Translations under genes and position numbers: made by a program
In this document: one piece after another, positions 46,850 through 59,820 of the stretch
How the letters are laid out: each line of letters begins with the position of its first letter
Position numbering within the stretch: position 1 is the stretch's first letter
From: Ancylostoma caninum
Taxonomy: Eukaryota; Nematoda; Chromadorea; Rhabditida; Ancylostomatidae
DNA length: 64,000 nucleotides
Direction: 5' to 3'
Assembly (NCBI GenBank): GCA_037903475.1
Contig: JBAJFG010000442.1
Span: 893,001 to 957,000, forward strand
The notes under the pieces: generated by a model
What the model saw: only the letters and a program-made list of their open reading frames with translations
Databases searched by the model: none
Told to the model about the DNA's origin: nothing

Positions 46850-49800
46850 TTTTTTTTGCTGTTGTTGTGGTATCACTGATTCGCAGCTCTGAAGGTGGGA
46901 AGAATTTAAAAACCTTGTCGACCAAAGGGAGGATTTCAGTAAACTTCGCAGGCATGGTAGGGGACTACGAGCACGCGCCCAACATCAATTCCTTTTCACT
47001 TTTCAGACATATTGCATAAAGTTACAATCAGTCCCAGTCAATCCCACTTATGGCGAATTCTGTGCTCGTGTGGTCACGTTATATTTCCTACTCGGATGAG
47101 TAAGTATGAACTAGAACTCGTATCTGTGTTGATTTTTGGGGTAGCATTTTTGGGGTTTTTGGGAGCAAGGTGACAACAAAATCTTTGGCCGAATATAACA
47201 AATTGTAAGAATGGGAGTAGATGGCCTAGCAATCTCAAAATTTATGTGGATTATGTAGAATTCATGCGGTTTGAGAATCCCCTCTTGGATTTCGATTAAC
47301 TCTTTTGGCTTCTCTGTGAAGTTGCAAAAACCGTCGGCAACTACAACGCTCGAGAGCCGCAAGTTGGTCGAACTTTCATGACCTCGTTTTCTCGCTCGAT
47401 CTAAACCAAGGAAGCTGGTATCTCAGCAAGAGTAAGCTCAAGTCCTGCGTTCTAACAACTGCACCTCAGAGATACACAGGTCTTCGTTTCAGCACGAATT
47501 ATTAAGCAGATCTGACCGGTTTGGTGGAATCAGAAATTGGGAGTTTCCAAACCAACCTCTGCTGCTTCTTCTTTCATAACGCGAAGGAAAGCCTTCGTCA
47601 GATCTCCATCTTATTTTCACCAGATTCGCTCAAGCCTAACAAATAATATACCTATTAATATTTTGCGCTGCCCACTTTTGCCCTTTGTTTTCTGAATTTT
47701 ATTAGCAAAAAAGTTAGGGTGGTTACCTGCTGACCTTTTCCGGTCAAGAAAACTAGTTCAGGCTCGGATCTCCTTAGGATAGAAAGCTTCTGCCCACTTG
47801 AGCACTGGGCAGGAAAGTGGTGATTTGGGGAGTCAATTGAAAGAAGTTCTTTGGAGAAGATGTCGCCGAGACCCTACTTGCGGCCATTTCCATCTCTATC
47901 TCGTTTCATGTTCGAAGATCATACAAGACTCGAATAAAGCTATGGAATATGAAATTTTGCGTGTGTATTCGAGACATACAAAGTCATGGGTTTTCCAGCA
48001 AAGTGCAAGAAATAGCTGCTACAAAGCTCTTGGCCAAAGACTTTGTTGTCACCCTGTAGTGAAATTGTTTTCGAAAGGGCACCAGCCCATCCTAAATGCG
48101 TTAAAAAAGATTGACTGCATGGCGCTGTTTTTGGAATTTTTACAAAAAATCCTTTAAAAATCATAAATTCCCTAAAAATAAATAAGTTTCATATTCTAAA
48201 ATTAAACTAAAATAGCAATAAGAAATTTTTAATTTAAAATATGTTTACACATCTTATTTATAAATTGGTTGATAGCTATAGAACTTTGTTTAATTATTTC
48301 GTTAAATTGTTAAAATAATATGATTTAAGTTTAATTTATATAGTTTGATTCCCTTCACAATGACACACACCAAAAATTTTTGATTTGGGGGTGAACTCTT
48401 CTAAGTATCAATGTCAGCTCCCTTAAGGGTAAGTCGCTGGTAAGCCTAAATCCTTGTTTCTAAGATGGTGCCGAATATCTCCATCCGGTCCATTTGGAGT
48501 ATCTCCATTTGGAATAAGACACGATTATCACAAGTTAACAGTACATACGTAAGTACTCGAAGTATTTCACTAACCATTACTTTCAAAATACATAGTAGAG
48601 GCAAATGTTAAGCCCGCCGATCGCGTGAAAAGGGGCTGAAGCGTGGTGGCTGGATTGGAGAGTCGGTAGGAGAGGGTTTAGATCGCTCACGAGGTTAGCC
48701 TTCAGAGAAGACATTAGCACTTTATCCTACAGGGTAGGGTGGGGGGGGGGGGGGAGGGGGGGCGCGAGCATATGCAGTGGGGTCGAATTCGGTGGTCTGA
48801 TTCTTCCCTGACGCTGCCGAATTGAGACTCTGTGAATTATGTGATGTATTATGGAAGATTTCATGCAAGCACCATTAGTAGCGGTGGAAATCCATCTCAA
48901 TCTAGATAAGCACCGCATTTCTTCTAATTCCATTTTGTTGGCGAAATCAATGGAATTTTTCTGCGGAATAAATCTCAGAAGAAACATAAGATTAAGTTGT
49001 ATTATACAGTGGGAAAGCGAGGCTCACACTTCATCCAGCTGTACGGGAAATTAAGCATGTTCTATACTGGTTTCAAATAAACACAGTTAGACTTTCTTTG
49101 AGGTCTTTGTTGGTTCAATGGACGTTTTTGCTCAGAAGAAATTGATAAGCTGATTTTGGCAGCGCTCAACATCTACGATGCCATTTCACATTTTCTGTAT
49201 ACATGTGTGGAAGGTTTCTGTCCGGCGAGATCTGAATCACCGATCCTTCTTAAGACACTAACACAAAACATAGGGTGCCTAGAATGGATAGAAGTAGCGC
49301 ACAGGTTTTGACGCTGCTACTGGAATCTGGGAATATGTCACGACTATTGTCACCACCTACCCGCTCGTCTAAACTGGACGAGTTCACCGGCAAAAATTGG
49401 CGTTATTTGTCCGAGCGACGAGTAGCAGTAACTATGGCGCGTAATAGAAAGCATATAAAGATGGGTCACATTCAACTCGAGAAACCCGCCCACTCTTTCT
49501 GGATAGGTAGCTCAGCACCTTCCCAAGAGAGTTCATAAATCGTACCTTTAAAGGCAGCACTCACACTGAATAAATGTTTCTTGCATTGGTGCTCATTTTA
49601 AAGGTGCCATCAAATGGAGTGTAACTGCGAGGGAATCACTTCAAATCCTGCAGTTATTAAAGTAATAAAACTCGTACGCATGTACAAATGCACCTACCAA
49701 GCTCAACTCTGCCCCATTCTCTCTGATCGTGTGCGGCTGTGTTTCTCAGCTGATAAGAGATCGATTAGTATAATATTTTCCTATAGCGGTGATCCTTTCC

Positions 49801-52790
49801 AAACCTTGGTGGCCGCACCCATCTCGGGCGATAAATCTCGTCCATATGGGCATTTATTGGTAATATACAACATAGTATTTCAAGCAAACCTTGCCCTTTT
49901 GGATGGTCTTTTCTCCACTAGGGGCACAAGAGTAGCCTCCAGAGTAGAACTCATGAAAAAATCAACGACGCTTTTTTTTATCGTGAGTGCTGTCTTTAAT
50001 GGAGGTGTTTTGTCATATCGTTTAGCACTGTTACCCGAGTGCTTCTAGAATCCAACTACTACGTGTTTCTATGTTTGCAATTTCCCGCAATCTGTGGATA
50101 TTCAGCAATTCAATCAGTGTTTCTCCAGAAACTACATATCATGTCAATGCCTTAAAAGCAGTGTCTCACCTCATTGTCAACTCTGGGATATGAACAGAAT
50201 CCGGACCAGCTCGACAAGCTGAGTTGACTATGTATATGTTTTTTTGATAAAACTGTCAAAAACCCGCTTTCGAGGGACCGATTCAACATGGCGCGGACGA
50301 GTTTCTCTGCGACGAAGCGGCATGTCTTCCTATACATCGCAGGTGATCTCATCGATAGCACCGATGTTCGCATTGCTATCTGCCCTCGAAAGGACCACTG
50401 GTTGTCACTCTCCCTCACTATCTGCTCTCCCCGACTTTTTTTATTTGTCATTGTCCTCGCACAATGAGAGCACTACACAGGGTTCTAGTATTTTGCAATA
50501 CATAGTGTAACAGAATACGCTGAAGAGGTGAGAGGTGGATGAAATGAAGCCGACGCACGCTGTCATTCGTGTGTTGACGTAGCAAAAACTTCCTCACCGT
50601 GTTGATATTCGATAAGGACAAATTCGACTTCATTTAGAGCGACTGCGCAGATTGCATTTCAGCATCTGTAACAAATCGCTAACTTCTGCATGTGCTACTC
50701 CCCCGACATCGTTGTGGATATTGGCAGAATAATGACTGTACTGTATTGTTCTAAAAATTCCAGAAATACCCTCGTAATACAAAACCCTTCTACAGACGAC
50801 TAACTGTGCCTATCTCTCTGTTTTCATCGATCCGATTTTTTCCTTCTACTACCCAATGCGGTTGGTTCTGACCTCGAATGCATCGTTGAGATTACCCATG
50901 GTAAACTTTTATGACTGACCATGGTTATGAGACTACCCATCTTTTCTATCACAACCATTCTCGCTAGCTCTCGTTGATTGTTTGGTTAACTTGTCATGAA
51001 TCCCTGCCCTGGATGCATCATTTAAGATTACCCAGGGTGAACCTTTTGACGCCCATGTTGGCACTTTTTACCATTGCCACTTTAACTCGGAGTCGAAAAC
51101 CACGACGAGGACTCCTTTCAAGGGCTTGCAGCTTTGGAACAATATACGCTCTGAAGCAACGTACTCTGCTTGGCCGGATCAGGAGAATCGAGGATCGTAT
51201 GTCTTCTGCTTTTTCATCAACATTCAGACTAGTATTATTTCTAACATTTCTCACTACCTACCTTGAACAAATTGTTTTAATTATACGTACTCAACCTTGA
51301 GTTCTACTAGTCACAGGGTGTTGGAAATCGACGATCACCTGAGTCATCGTCACCCATGTCCGGCAGTCATAATTTCGCTGTTGAGGCAGAAGTCTCATTC
51401 AAGTAATCGATTTATCGATTAGGGTCGTTTGGTGTGGTTGAGCAGCGTGAATAGAAAAGCATGCGATGAACTGATGGTACAAAATAAGTCGGTTTTCTTG
51501 GCCACACAGTAGCAAAAACGTTCAGGATTGAAAATCCAGAAGCTGCACTGAGCAAGCGCAGGTGATTTGAAGGATTTTGAATCCTCGACGATGTTGCGTG
51601 ATAAAGCATGCTTTTGTGATAGTTAAGTGGACCTAAGAAAAATTAATTGTATGTCTAGGACAATTCTTGACACATTTCATGCCCTTTGAGTAATATTGTC
51701 ACATCATCATTATTTTGGATCATATTCATGTTCAAATTACACGAAGCATTAAGGTGTAGGATCTGTTTTCCTTACAATTTACTCTAAAATAATTCAAAAT
51801 GTGTATTAATGTGTCACCTTCGGGATGTTTTGAATGTTATTATTTTTCACTCTTTATTCGCTCTAACGAAGGCATGAATTTATGTGAGTAACTTTACAAA
51901 TGCGTAGTAACTTTTCGCGAAATATTATATTTGTCAGGTTTTCGGGGAAAAAATCTTATTTTTCGAATGAGAACTCATAAACCCTCATTTCTTGTTGTCT
52001 AACCCGCACACCCCACCACTTCCCCTCCCTCCCACTAGTAAAGCAATCTGATCCGGTGGCGTGAAGCAGCACTTACATCTGTACTGACGTAAAAAGGAAA
52101 ACGTACGTCACCACTGCACTGCAAGGGATCGTTTTTCCTCAGTGGCGCCTAGGTGGGTGAGATTTTTTCTAGATATATGGCGAGGGGTTTACTGAAAAGT
52201 TCTGGGTCCACCTATGGAGCAATGTTTTGGAATCATAAGCAGTTCCTCGGAATTATGAGTGCCCTTCGAAAAAGATCATGTTTAGGCGTTTTCTGCCTCG
52301 AGGATTACAAGGAAATTATTCTTTCCATGGTCATTACTGGACATTACATACTTGTGGGTCTATCTCTCCAGCTTTTTAAAAATCTCTTCAAAAATCCTGA
52401 AAGAAAAAAAACACTTGCGTTTCTCCCTCATTGAGTGCTTGAAAGTTCTAACCACTGGTTTCTCGCTCTACAAGGACTATTCATCGCCTTCTGGAAATTC
52501 AATTCGTCACCCATATGAATGGCATTCGGAATGCAATGTTTTATTCATCGTGTTGACACCCAACGATGACGAGACGGTCAAAGCGCAGTTTTTGGAAATA
52601 ATCTAATATTAGCAATAGTATCCTTGGTATTCTATCGCTAATATTAGATTATTCGGCTATCACTTCGTCCAATGTTTGCTTTAACAACTAATATCAACAG
52701 CAAACAGCACAAAATTTGCTGCGAGTTTGTGGTTGATTAAAACATGCTATAAGCAGAGAGAGAGAGAGAGAGAGAGGCGCGAGGATGTCT
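46850..52790. other. Gene-poor repeat-bearing spacer
   Basis: ORFs up to 144 residues (47,798; 49,614) match nothing I recognise. Plus-strand 46,880-47,100 reads LVDQREDFSKLRR ... YCIKLQSVPVNPTYGEF, perhaps an element fragment. Poly-G run at 48,740. TTAAAGGCAGCACTC end fragments near 49,549 and 49,596 relate to the TTAA-flanked family. GATTACC-family ends at 50,880 and 51,015. A hairpin of 18-bp arms (AATCTAATATTAGC...) at 52,599-52,650 and a (GA)n tract at 52,757-52,777 close the stretch. Confidence 0.4.
50879..51050 (+). repeat. Two GATTACC-family ends
   Basis: GCATCGTTGAGATTACCCAT (50,880) and TGCATCATTTAAGATTACCC (51,013), each followed by GGTAAAC/GGTGAAC, repeat the terminal motif seen at 33,190, 34,127, 39,945 and 40,190. 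Confidence 0.6.
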
Positions 52791-53530
52791 TTAAAGGCAG
52801 CACCCGATATTCTTCATATCTGAACTCTTGATACCATTGGAACTTAAGGCATCGTCCCGACGATTCTGCGACGGAAATACAGCAGCAGACCCTACCTTAT
52901 ACAAGATATTGCAAGCACCACACCATTTCAACATTTCAACCCAGCCTGTTGGTACGAGTTGTCTTGCTTTGCAAAAATAGCCTTGGAGCGACACTTAATG
53001 ATAATCAGCTGTTTTTGCTAGCAATCACTCAGTTTTTCTATGCAAAAGCTTGTCCGGCGCACTTTTCTCACATACATAGTTCTCACATAGTTGTGGTCGT
53101 AATTGTTTGTTTCCTTTCTATTCTTATTTTGTAAGAGTTGTCTACCATTTTTTCGCCTCATGGCAATCACTTCTTTTTTGTTGTGAATTTGCATTATTTC
53201 TTCTTGTATTTTACCTTTTAAAAATGGATACGACTGTGTGACCTTCGATCTTCTTTTTCCTACTTCCGTCCTTTTTTACCCGAGAGGGCTGCAAGTCCAG
53301 AAAATTACCCAATTGTGTCAAGAAAATAAGTGACGGCAGAGGCATCGTTATCGACGTTTTTGCCAGACCTGATCAGCGTAACTCGACCGTCCTTGTTTAA
53401 CGTAGCAAACGTTCAAAAATCATCTTTTCATGAGTTTTGACAAAATTCACCAATGTACCCGTGCTCATCATAGTCGAAAACTCAAGGCTAATATCTCGAT
53501 GACGAAAATTTCCATGCGTGCTGCCTTTAA
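52791..53530. mobile_element. DNA transposon family with TTAA borders, copy 1
   Basis: TTAA (52791-52794) then AGGCAGCACCC; at the other end GTGCTGCCT then TTAA (53527-53530). About 732 bp between the borders, non-coding. Related in sequence and length to 61,993-62,707: both share the order AAAATTA-CC-AATTGTG, GTCAAGAAA, GGCATCGTTATCGAC and GCGTAACTCGACCG. TTAA duplication is typical of piggyBac-type insertions, but the AGGCAG ends are not the usual CCC, so superfamily is open. Confidence 0.75.
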
Positions 53531-53905
53531 GAATCTATTGTATTTTGGTCTCATTTATTAACTAGTAATATTTAGGCGCTGCAAAAACAGAACTAGGAAG
53601 TTAGGAAACTTTACGGCAAATAGAAATTCCGCTCATAACCTTAATCATAGACTTGCACAATATCGCTCATACAGCACCAAAATCATTGCGAATGGTAAAT
53701 GTTGCTCGGATGGCAAAAGTGGGGAATGGATGATTGCAACTGTCATTTGACAGTGGCGCCCACCCCCCGCCCCATCCACCTCTGTTAATCGGTCAGCAGC
53801 ATACGCTGGTTTCTTAACGGATATCCCCGAACATAATATTGGAATAGCTCGAAATTCGTGGTATTCGGATATTTGAATCCTTCAATTTCTTATTTTGTCC
53901 GTATT

Positions 53906-54152
53906 GGGACTGTTGTAGTTGTCCGGTAGCCGTAGTTGAACAATTTATTAGAAGAACCAGAACAGTAGCACAGGCGAGTGAATACGAGGCGAAGTGTATG
54001 AATACGAAGTACATACAGTGACAATGGCGGGGTTTATATTCCCCAAGAGGGAAGATTCCAGAACGTTTCAGAGTAAATCACAACAGATCAATAGTAGATC
54101 AAACATTCTGGATCACCTCAAACACACAACAGTAGGGTCCTACAACAGGAAC
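53906..54152 (-). mobile_element. Solo LTR of an LTR retrotransposon
   Basis: A 237-bp block (53911-54147) with termini TGTTGTAG and CTACAACA (8-bp inverted, TG..CA) flanked by GGGAC and GGAAC, a 5-bp target duplication with one mismatch. On the minus strand it contains a TATA-like ATATAAACC and, about 100 bases on, AATAAA, the order expected of U3-R-U5. No second LTR or internal domain is nearby, so it is a solo LTR. Its insertion point coincides with the stop codon of a minus-strand ORF (54,152-54,394). Confidence 0.75.
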
Positions 54153-56103
54153 TAATTAACGTTTGCTTTCTCGGCGTAACCTAGCGTAATTAACTCCCAA
54201 ATGACTTTCTGTTTAGGATCACGCATCCAGTCGCGCTCCCTGCAGGTGACAAAATGTGCAAGTCGCTCTGAAAGTACATCTTGGATTTTTGGTCCCTTAG
54301 AGGTTTGGCTAGTCATGTTGTCATAGGAAGTCATGTTTAAGCCGGAATTAGTTCGCTGACTTCCTGAACTGAAGCGAAAGCCACGTAAAAGCATTGAGCA
54401 ATGGAGCGGAAAAGTGGAGGAGCTAGGCCGAGAAAGCGAACAAAGCGTATAATTGGCGAAGGTATCCAGGACATGAGCATGCTCACGTCATTTGGTCATT
54501 AATTGCTATTTTTACATTGCGAAACCAGCGTAAGTGCTGTTCGTGCATTTTCTCCTGCGCTAGGGTGTATGAACGGATAGTTAAGCAGATCCAGATTGGC
54601 GAACAAATCTTCTCGTCCTGTGTCTTCTAACATTACGTGGTCTATAGGATAACCATGAACCAAAGTTGGTTTACTTAGTCTACGTTCCATGAATCTCAGT
54701 CCTAAATGTTTATAACATCTTACCACCGTTTCATGTACAGTTGCGGCCACAAATTTAGCACACCCATGATTTTAGCCCACAGAATTTTCTGCATATTTCA
54801 TCCCGAGGATGAGCAATCAAAACGAAGTCCGGGTAAGGGTTGAGGCTCTATGGAGGCTTCCTTCCTCTTTCTTACCGCTAGCCCAGATTCAGTAGAACTG
54901 GAATAAAAAATAAAATTTCAATTTTATTGGTTTTCTCAAACTAGCTATAAAAGTTTTAAATTTACCTAGAGAGGGAGAAGTGAAGTAGTGGTCTAAATTA
55001 AGCATTTCTCTCTTCAACATTGCTGTGAACGCCATTAGCATACTCTCCATACCAGCTAGAGCTAGGGACGAAACCAGAGGTTCAAGAAAGACCAGTAATC
55101 AGTAAAAACCATGTGACCACACCTTATAAGTAAACCTAGTAATTCAACTTGCCCTACTGTTAAATGCTGCTATGCTGGACTTTTTCCGTAGACCCTCGTA
55201 CCCAGCAAGAATGTTTGACGGAATCCCTGTAATCCACGCCGAAAATTGGATGTCCGTCTGTGCAACTTTTTCCATTGATCAATGAAGCTATTGGCAGAAC
55301 GCTGAAGTTAAAAACACTGTTTTAATCTTGCTTCAATTCACATGTGACAACCTATGTATCGGTGTTAGCGAGAGATGTTTTTACAGAGATCTAACAAGCA
55401 ATTCTAGGCTTCGCCACTCATCCCTGATTGCATATTTTTTGCATAATGAAAACCGTGGTTATTCTTGAAATATTGAGGAATTATTCATCGCTGAAATGAT
55501 AAATATTCAATGGTAGAAAAGGATAATTCCGATCTCTGTTTTCTGTTTCCGTTTTGGTCTTTGTTGTTGGAGTAATTCCAAGCTTATTTGAATATAAATA
55601 AATGGATGAATGAATCTTGAAGAGGCAATCAAAATGATTTACAGGACTTGTGTCTTGGAATTCCTGGAAAACTGCGCTATGAAATGAACAATCCCATTCT
55701 TCTTCTTGAGTTATGATTTGCTCTCCACTACACAAGAACACATTCGTAAATCCCAAGTTCTCGTTGTGGATATATGGAGATTCTTCCTCAAAGGCTTAAG
55801 AATTCATGTTATTTCTTCAGCTTTTGGAGAGCAGAAAGCGAGCGTACGAAAGCCCGAGTACTTAGATGAATACGAAAATTCTTATTGTTTGGTAATGCCT
55901 GAGAAACCTCAGGCGGAAATAACATCCTCACAAAATTGTGAAATAAAAAGCTTGAAAGTCAGAAAGGTGCGGCCCTTGGTAAATATCTCGTTAAAATATT
56001 TAGCTGTTTGTAAATTGGAAGTTATCTTCACAGTTGACCTTCACAACTTGGTTAGAACTGGCTCATGTAGTTTCTGAACAGAAGTTGAGTCAGCAGCAGT
56101 GTA
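54153..56103. other. Spacer with unassigned ORFs
   Basis: Minus-strand ORFs 54,152-54,394 (RLAHFVTCRERDWM) and 54,499-54,750 (GYPIDHVMLEDTGREDLFAN) have coding-like composition but match no family I know and cannot be joined by consistent splicing. Plus-strand 55,818-55,970 is exon-like (TTCTTCAG acceptor, KPEYLDEYENSYCLVMPEK, GTGCGG donor), no partner found. CAGTTGCGGCCACAAATTTA near 54,737 resembles a Tc1-type terminus. Confidence 0.35.
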
Positions 56104-57027
56104 TACAGGGTGCGCCAAAATTACCTGCGCGTTAATTTTTTTCTGTCTCAAATTGGGATGGTTGAGCGAATTCACGAGCCATTTTGTAAGCATGTTTGCT
56201 CAAGCCATCTCTACTGTAAACAGCAGCTATTTCAAGAATTGACCTCGTTTCGCGTCTGCACAGGCTCGACAAACCTTGCTAGACACGGGCTAAAAAATCG
56301 CTCTTCATTCGTCGTGGGTCTCTGTCCCGTTTCTCATGACTTTTCCTGTAACAAATTTCGAGCAAATCCGAATTTTTATGTATTGTTGTTCAAAGCTAAG
56401 TCTTAACCACTGAAACCGTATAATGAATTGGATCATCACTTGCTTTTCACGGCCTGAACAAGTATTCTATCTGATGTATCGATTTTGCTGGTTTTTACGG
56501 TCTAAAGCGTGTAATATAGGGGCGGGATTAGTACTGGTGAATGTTTCAGGATCTATGCTAGCCTGCAAATCTTTCAGCAAAATTTGGTCCTTAGGACGTG
56601 ATTGACTGCCACTTCACAGGGAGAAATTAGTTCAAATGCGATCTGATTATGTATTTTCCCAATTTTTTGCTCAGAGAGGATGTCATCGTTACTCCGCCTC
56701 ATGGCAATTTCACGGGCTCCTATTCAAATATTATAGAGGGTGGAGTATGTACTATTGAGTCAAAGGAGTTGGACTTGTTGATAGTCGCCCTGAAGAAAAT
56801 CTGAAAAAAAAATCCTGCGAAATAAGACCTGCGACCAACGGGCTCCGCCATCAGTAGACTTGCTCGAGTCTGTAAAGGAGGAGAACTAAGTCAGTTAGAA
56901 AACAAACTATTGCTTACAGCAGGAATGGCTAGGTTACACATCTTTGCGAAATGGCTCGGGAATTGGTTCATCCTTTCCTGCTTGGGACCGGAAAACGCAC
57001 GCGCAGGTAATGTTGGCGCACCCTGTA
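56104..57027. mobile_element. Tc1/mariner-like MITE with TACAGGGTGCGCCAA ends
   Basis: Inverted arms of about 80 bp: TACAGGGTGCGCCAAAATTA CCTGCGCG... and ...CGCGCAGGTAATGTTGGCGC ACCCTGTA. TA at both borders agrees with a TA target duplication. Interior about 760 bp without a transposase frame. TACAGGGTG-type ends are common among Tc1/mariner elements. Confidence 0.8.
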
Positions 57028-57760
57028 ATAACCGTTCTTGTCTCCTACCTAAAAAGTTCAACATAAGGTGCTTGTCAGTTTACGTAGCTAAATTCTGGAC
57101 GAAACGGACTGTAAACGGAAAAACTCATAAATTGCTCACAGTACATAATCTACGACTGATCCTGATTCTAGTTTCAAAGTCTTTTCTCACTCGGTATGGA
57201 ATTTCGTTCACTCTATTTACGATCTCAGCAAACACCAGGTCCACGAAATTGACTGGCCTACTGCAAAAAGCGTCTGGTTCAATTTACTTAATACTACTTA
57301 ACTCTACTGAATTTTACTATTTCAACAGTTTTCGATACTCCAGCACTAACGACTTTATCAGACAAGCTTTCGGCGCTGGAATGCCATTTTCAAGCCTATA
57401 AAAATAGAATACTTCGTCCAGATTGGAAGGAGATCGACAGACTGTAGCAAAAGAACGCCTCACCCAATGGCCGCCTGCAAGCAAATGGGGGGAGGGGGTG
57501 GACAGTGATCAATTACGAGAAAATGAATTAAATCTGGTAGGAGTTCTTGTGTGTGGGCGAGGATGAGATGTCTAGAGAAACTATTCGTGAGTTGGGAGCT
57601 CGGATTGCGAATTGCTCTGCAGTACTCATCAAAGCGCTTGTAGTGCGCCTCACATGCTTTCACCAACATACTTTTGCTCACATCTTCGACAGGTGATCAG
57701 TTAAATAGTTCCTCTTAGTTGGAAACTTTTTGAGTTGTGCAATTTCCACACTCTGTAGTT
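57028..57760. other. Spacer with ORFs of unknown origin
   Basis: Plus-strand 56,910-57,401 overlaps the MITE end and is not credible as a gene. Minus-strand 57,460-57,681 (KACEAHYKRFDEYCRAIRNP) could be part of the Penelope-like fragment that ends just above it. No further evidence. Confidence 0.3.
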
Positions 57761-58480
57761 TCACACTTCTGATATTGGCGTGACGACGTTAAGAGGTCTC
57801 TGAGATTCGGCGGTGGTTTGAAAATCAACTTGAATCGGCAGGAAGGAGCTCTTAACAGTCTTGTCCAATTCCCTTGATGTGCGGTCATCTACAAAAGGTA
57901 GCGCCATTGGTATCCCATCAGGTACCGAGAATGGGTGCCATGTTGTAGCAAAATTTTTGTTGTAACGGTTTTCACCAAGAATCCTCTCAAATTTTTCATT
58001 ACATGACTCATGAGTTGCATCACAGATTTTTCTTTCGTTTTTGTGATATTTTGCGCAACATTTACTTTCACGTAAATCGAAGCACTTCTGGGATGGATGA
58101 TGATTTGGCTCTAACGACGGTTTCTTGTACCAGCTAAACTCATTCGACCCGTTTCGAATTTGCACTTTCGTGTTCACGAAAGCAAGGGAACCGTTGACAT
58201 CAGGCTCTTCCACGATGAATTGAATGCTCGGATTACCTTCTATGGGAAATCGTTTCAGCTAAGAGCGACGCTTATTCTATGCGATCAGGGTAGACGATCA
58301 CAATCCCATGTCTAGACCTCTTCTTTGCATATAAAACTTGTTACCAAATCTGAAAACATTGCATGCTAACGTAGCCATGAGAATTTGCTCGAGTTCGTTT
58401 ACTATTAACGCTAGAAAAATTTCTTGCATGCTATTTTCAATTTTCATGTATTGGGGAGAGAATTATTTAGTGGACGTTTT
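57761..58480 (-). pseudogene. Penelope-like reverse transcriptase fragment
   Basis: Minus-strand order: NELEQILMATLACNVFRFGN then KFYMQRRGLDMGL (the palm motif F-x-Y-x-Q-x-x-G-x-x-MG), a stop and frame change, then EEPDVNGSLAFVNTKVQIRN and SWYKKPSLEPNHHPSQK, the conserved post-catalytic Penelope block (normally LPFLDV...YRKPT). After that comes the connector PMALPFVDDRTSRELDKTVK. The YxDD motif and the upstream fingers are not recovered, and no GIY-YIG domain follows. A dead, 5'- and 3'-truncated copy. Confidence 0.7.
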
Positions 58481-58943
58481 CTCATCGTTTGAAAGACGTT
58501 GGACAAGATTCCAGACTAAGAAGAGAGCATTCTTAGGAACTAAAACTCAGATTTTGCAAGATTTTTGGATGCACTAGTGTGGAAAGGCATCATACTCGCC
58601 TTCTTCGGCTACAACATGTTTAATCCTTCTGCAGATGCAGAATGACCATCGCTTAGTTATTTACGACTGATGTAAGCGTGCAGGTTTCTGTCTTCTGGTA
58701 GCAGAGACTAGCAACAGCCTCGCTGAAATGACGTCTTAGCTGGGAGTACCACTCATGCGTCTAGTGCCTCAGATTCATATCCAGAAAACCAGCAGAATTC
58801 AATCAGATACGTCTGGTGACTCTGATTCTCCTGGAGTGGTAGGTTCTCTAGTTTTCCTGAATCGCTCCCGGTCTTCGAGTTTCACATCAGTTTTTTTTCT
58901 AGAAACGGTTTCTTCTCGGTTCCTCCTTTTACCTATGCTCTCT
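58481..58943. other. Spacer before the tetranucleotide array
   Basis: No gene or repeat that I can support. Confidence 0.3.
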
Positions 58944-59820
58944 AATGAATGAATGAATGAATGAATGAATGAATGAATGAATGAATGAATGAATGAATGA
59001 ATGAATGAATGAATGAATGAATGAATGAATGAATGAATGAATGAATGAATGAATGAATGAATGAATGAATGAATGAATGAATGAATGAATGAATGAATGA
59101 ATGAATGAATGAATGAATGAATGAATGAATGAATGAATGAATGAATGAATGAATGAATGAATGAATGAATGAATGAATGAATGAATGAATGAATGAATGA
59201 ATGAATGAATGAATGAATGAATGAATGAATGAATGAATGAATGAATGAATGAATGAATGAATGAATGAATGAATGAATGAATGAATGAATGAATGAATGA
59301 ATGAATGAATGAATGAATGAATGAATGAATGAATGAATGAATGAATGAATGAATGAATGAATGAATGAATGAATGAATGAATGAATGAATGAATGAATGA
59401 ATGAATGAATGAATGAATGAATGAATGAATGAATGAATGAATGAATGAATGAATGAATGAATGAATGAATGAATGAATGAATGAATGAATGAATGAATGA
59501 ATGAATGAATGAATGAATGAATGAATGAATGAATGAATGAATGAATGAATGAATGAATGAATGAATGAATGAATGAATGAATGAATGAATGAATGAATGA
59601 ATGAATGAATGAATGAATGAATGAATGAATGAATGAATGAATGAATGAATGAATGAATGAATGAATGAATGAATGAATGAATGAATGAATGAATGAATGA
59701 ATGAATGAATGAATGAATGAATGAATGAATGAATGAATGAATGAATGAATGAATGAATGAATGAATGAATGAATGAATGAATGAATGAATGAATGAATGA
59801 ATGAATGAATGAATGAATGA
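58944..59820. repeat. (AATG)n microsatellite, about 219 units
   Basis: 877 bp of uninterrupted AATG repeat. No substitutions seen in the assembled sequence. The 316-residue minus-strand ORF of repeating FIHS is an artefact of a unit set (three codon positions by four bases) without stop codons in that frame. Confidence 0.97.

Noticed and set aside
56910..57401. 163-residue plus-strand ORF
   Set aside because: Starts inside the TACAGGGTG MITE arm and has no recognisable domain.
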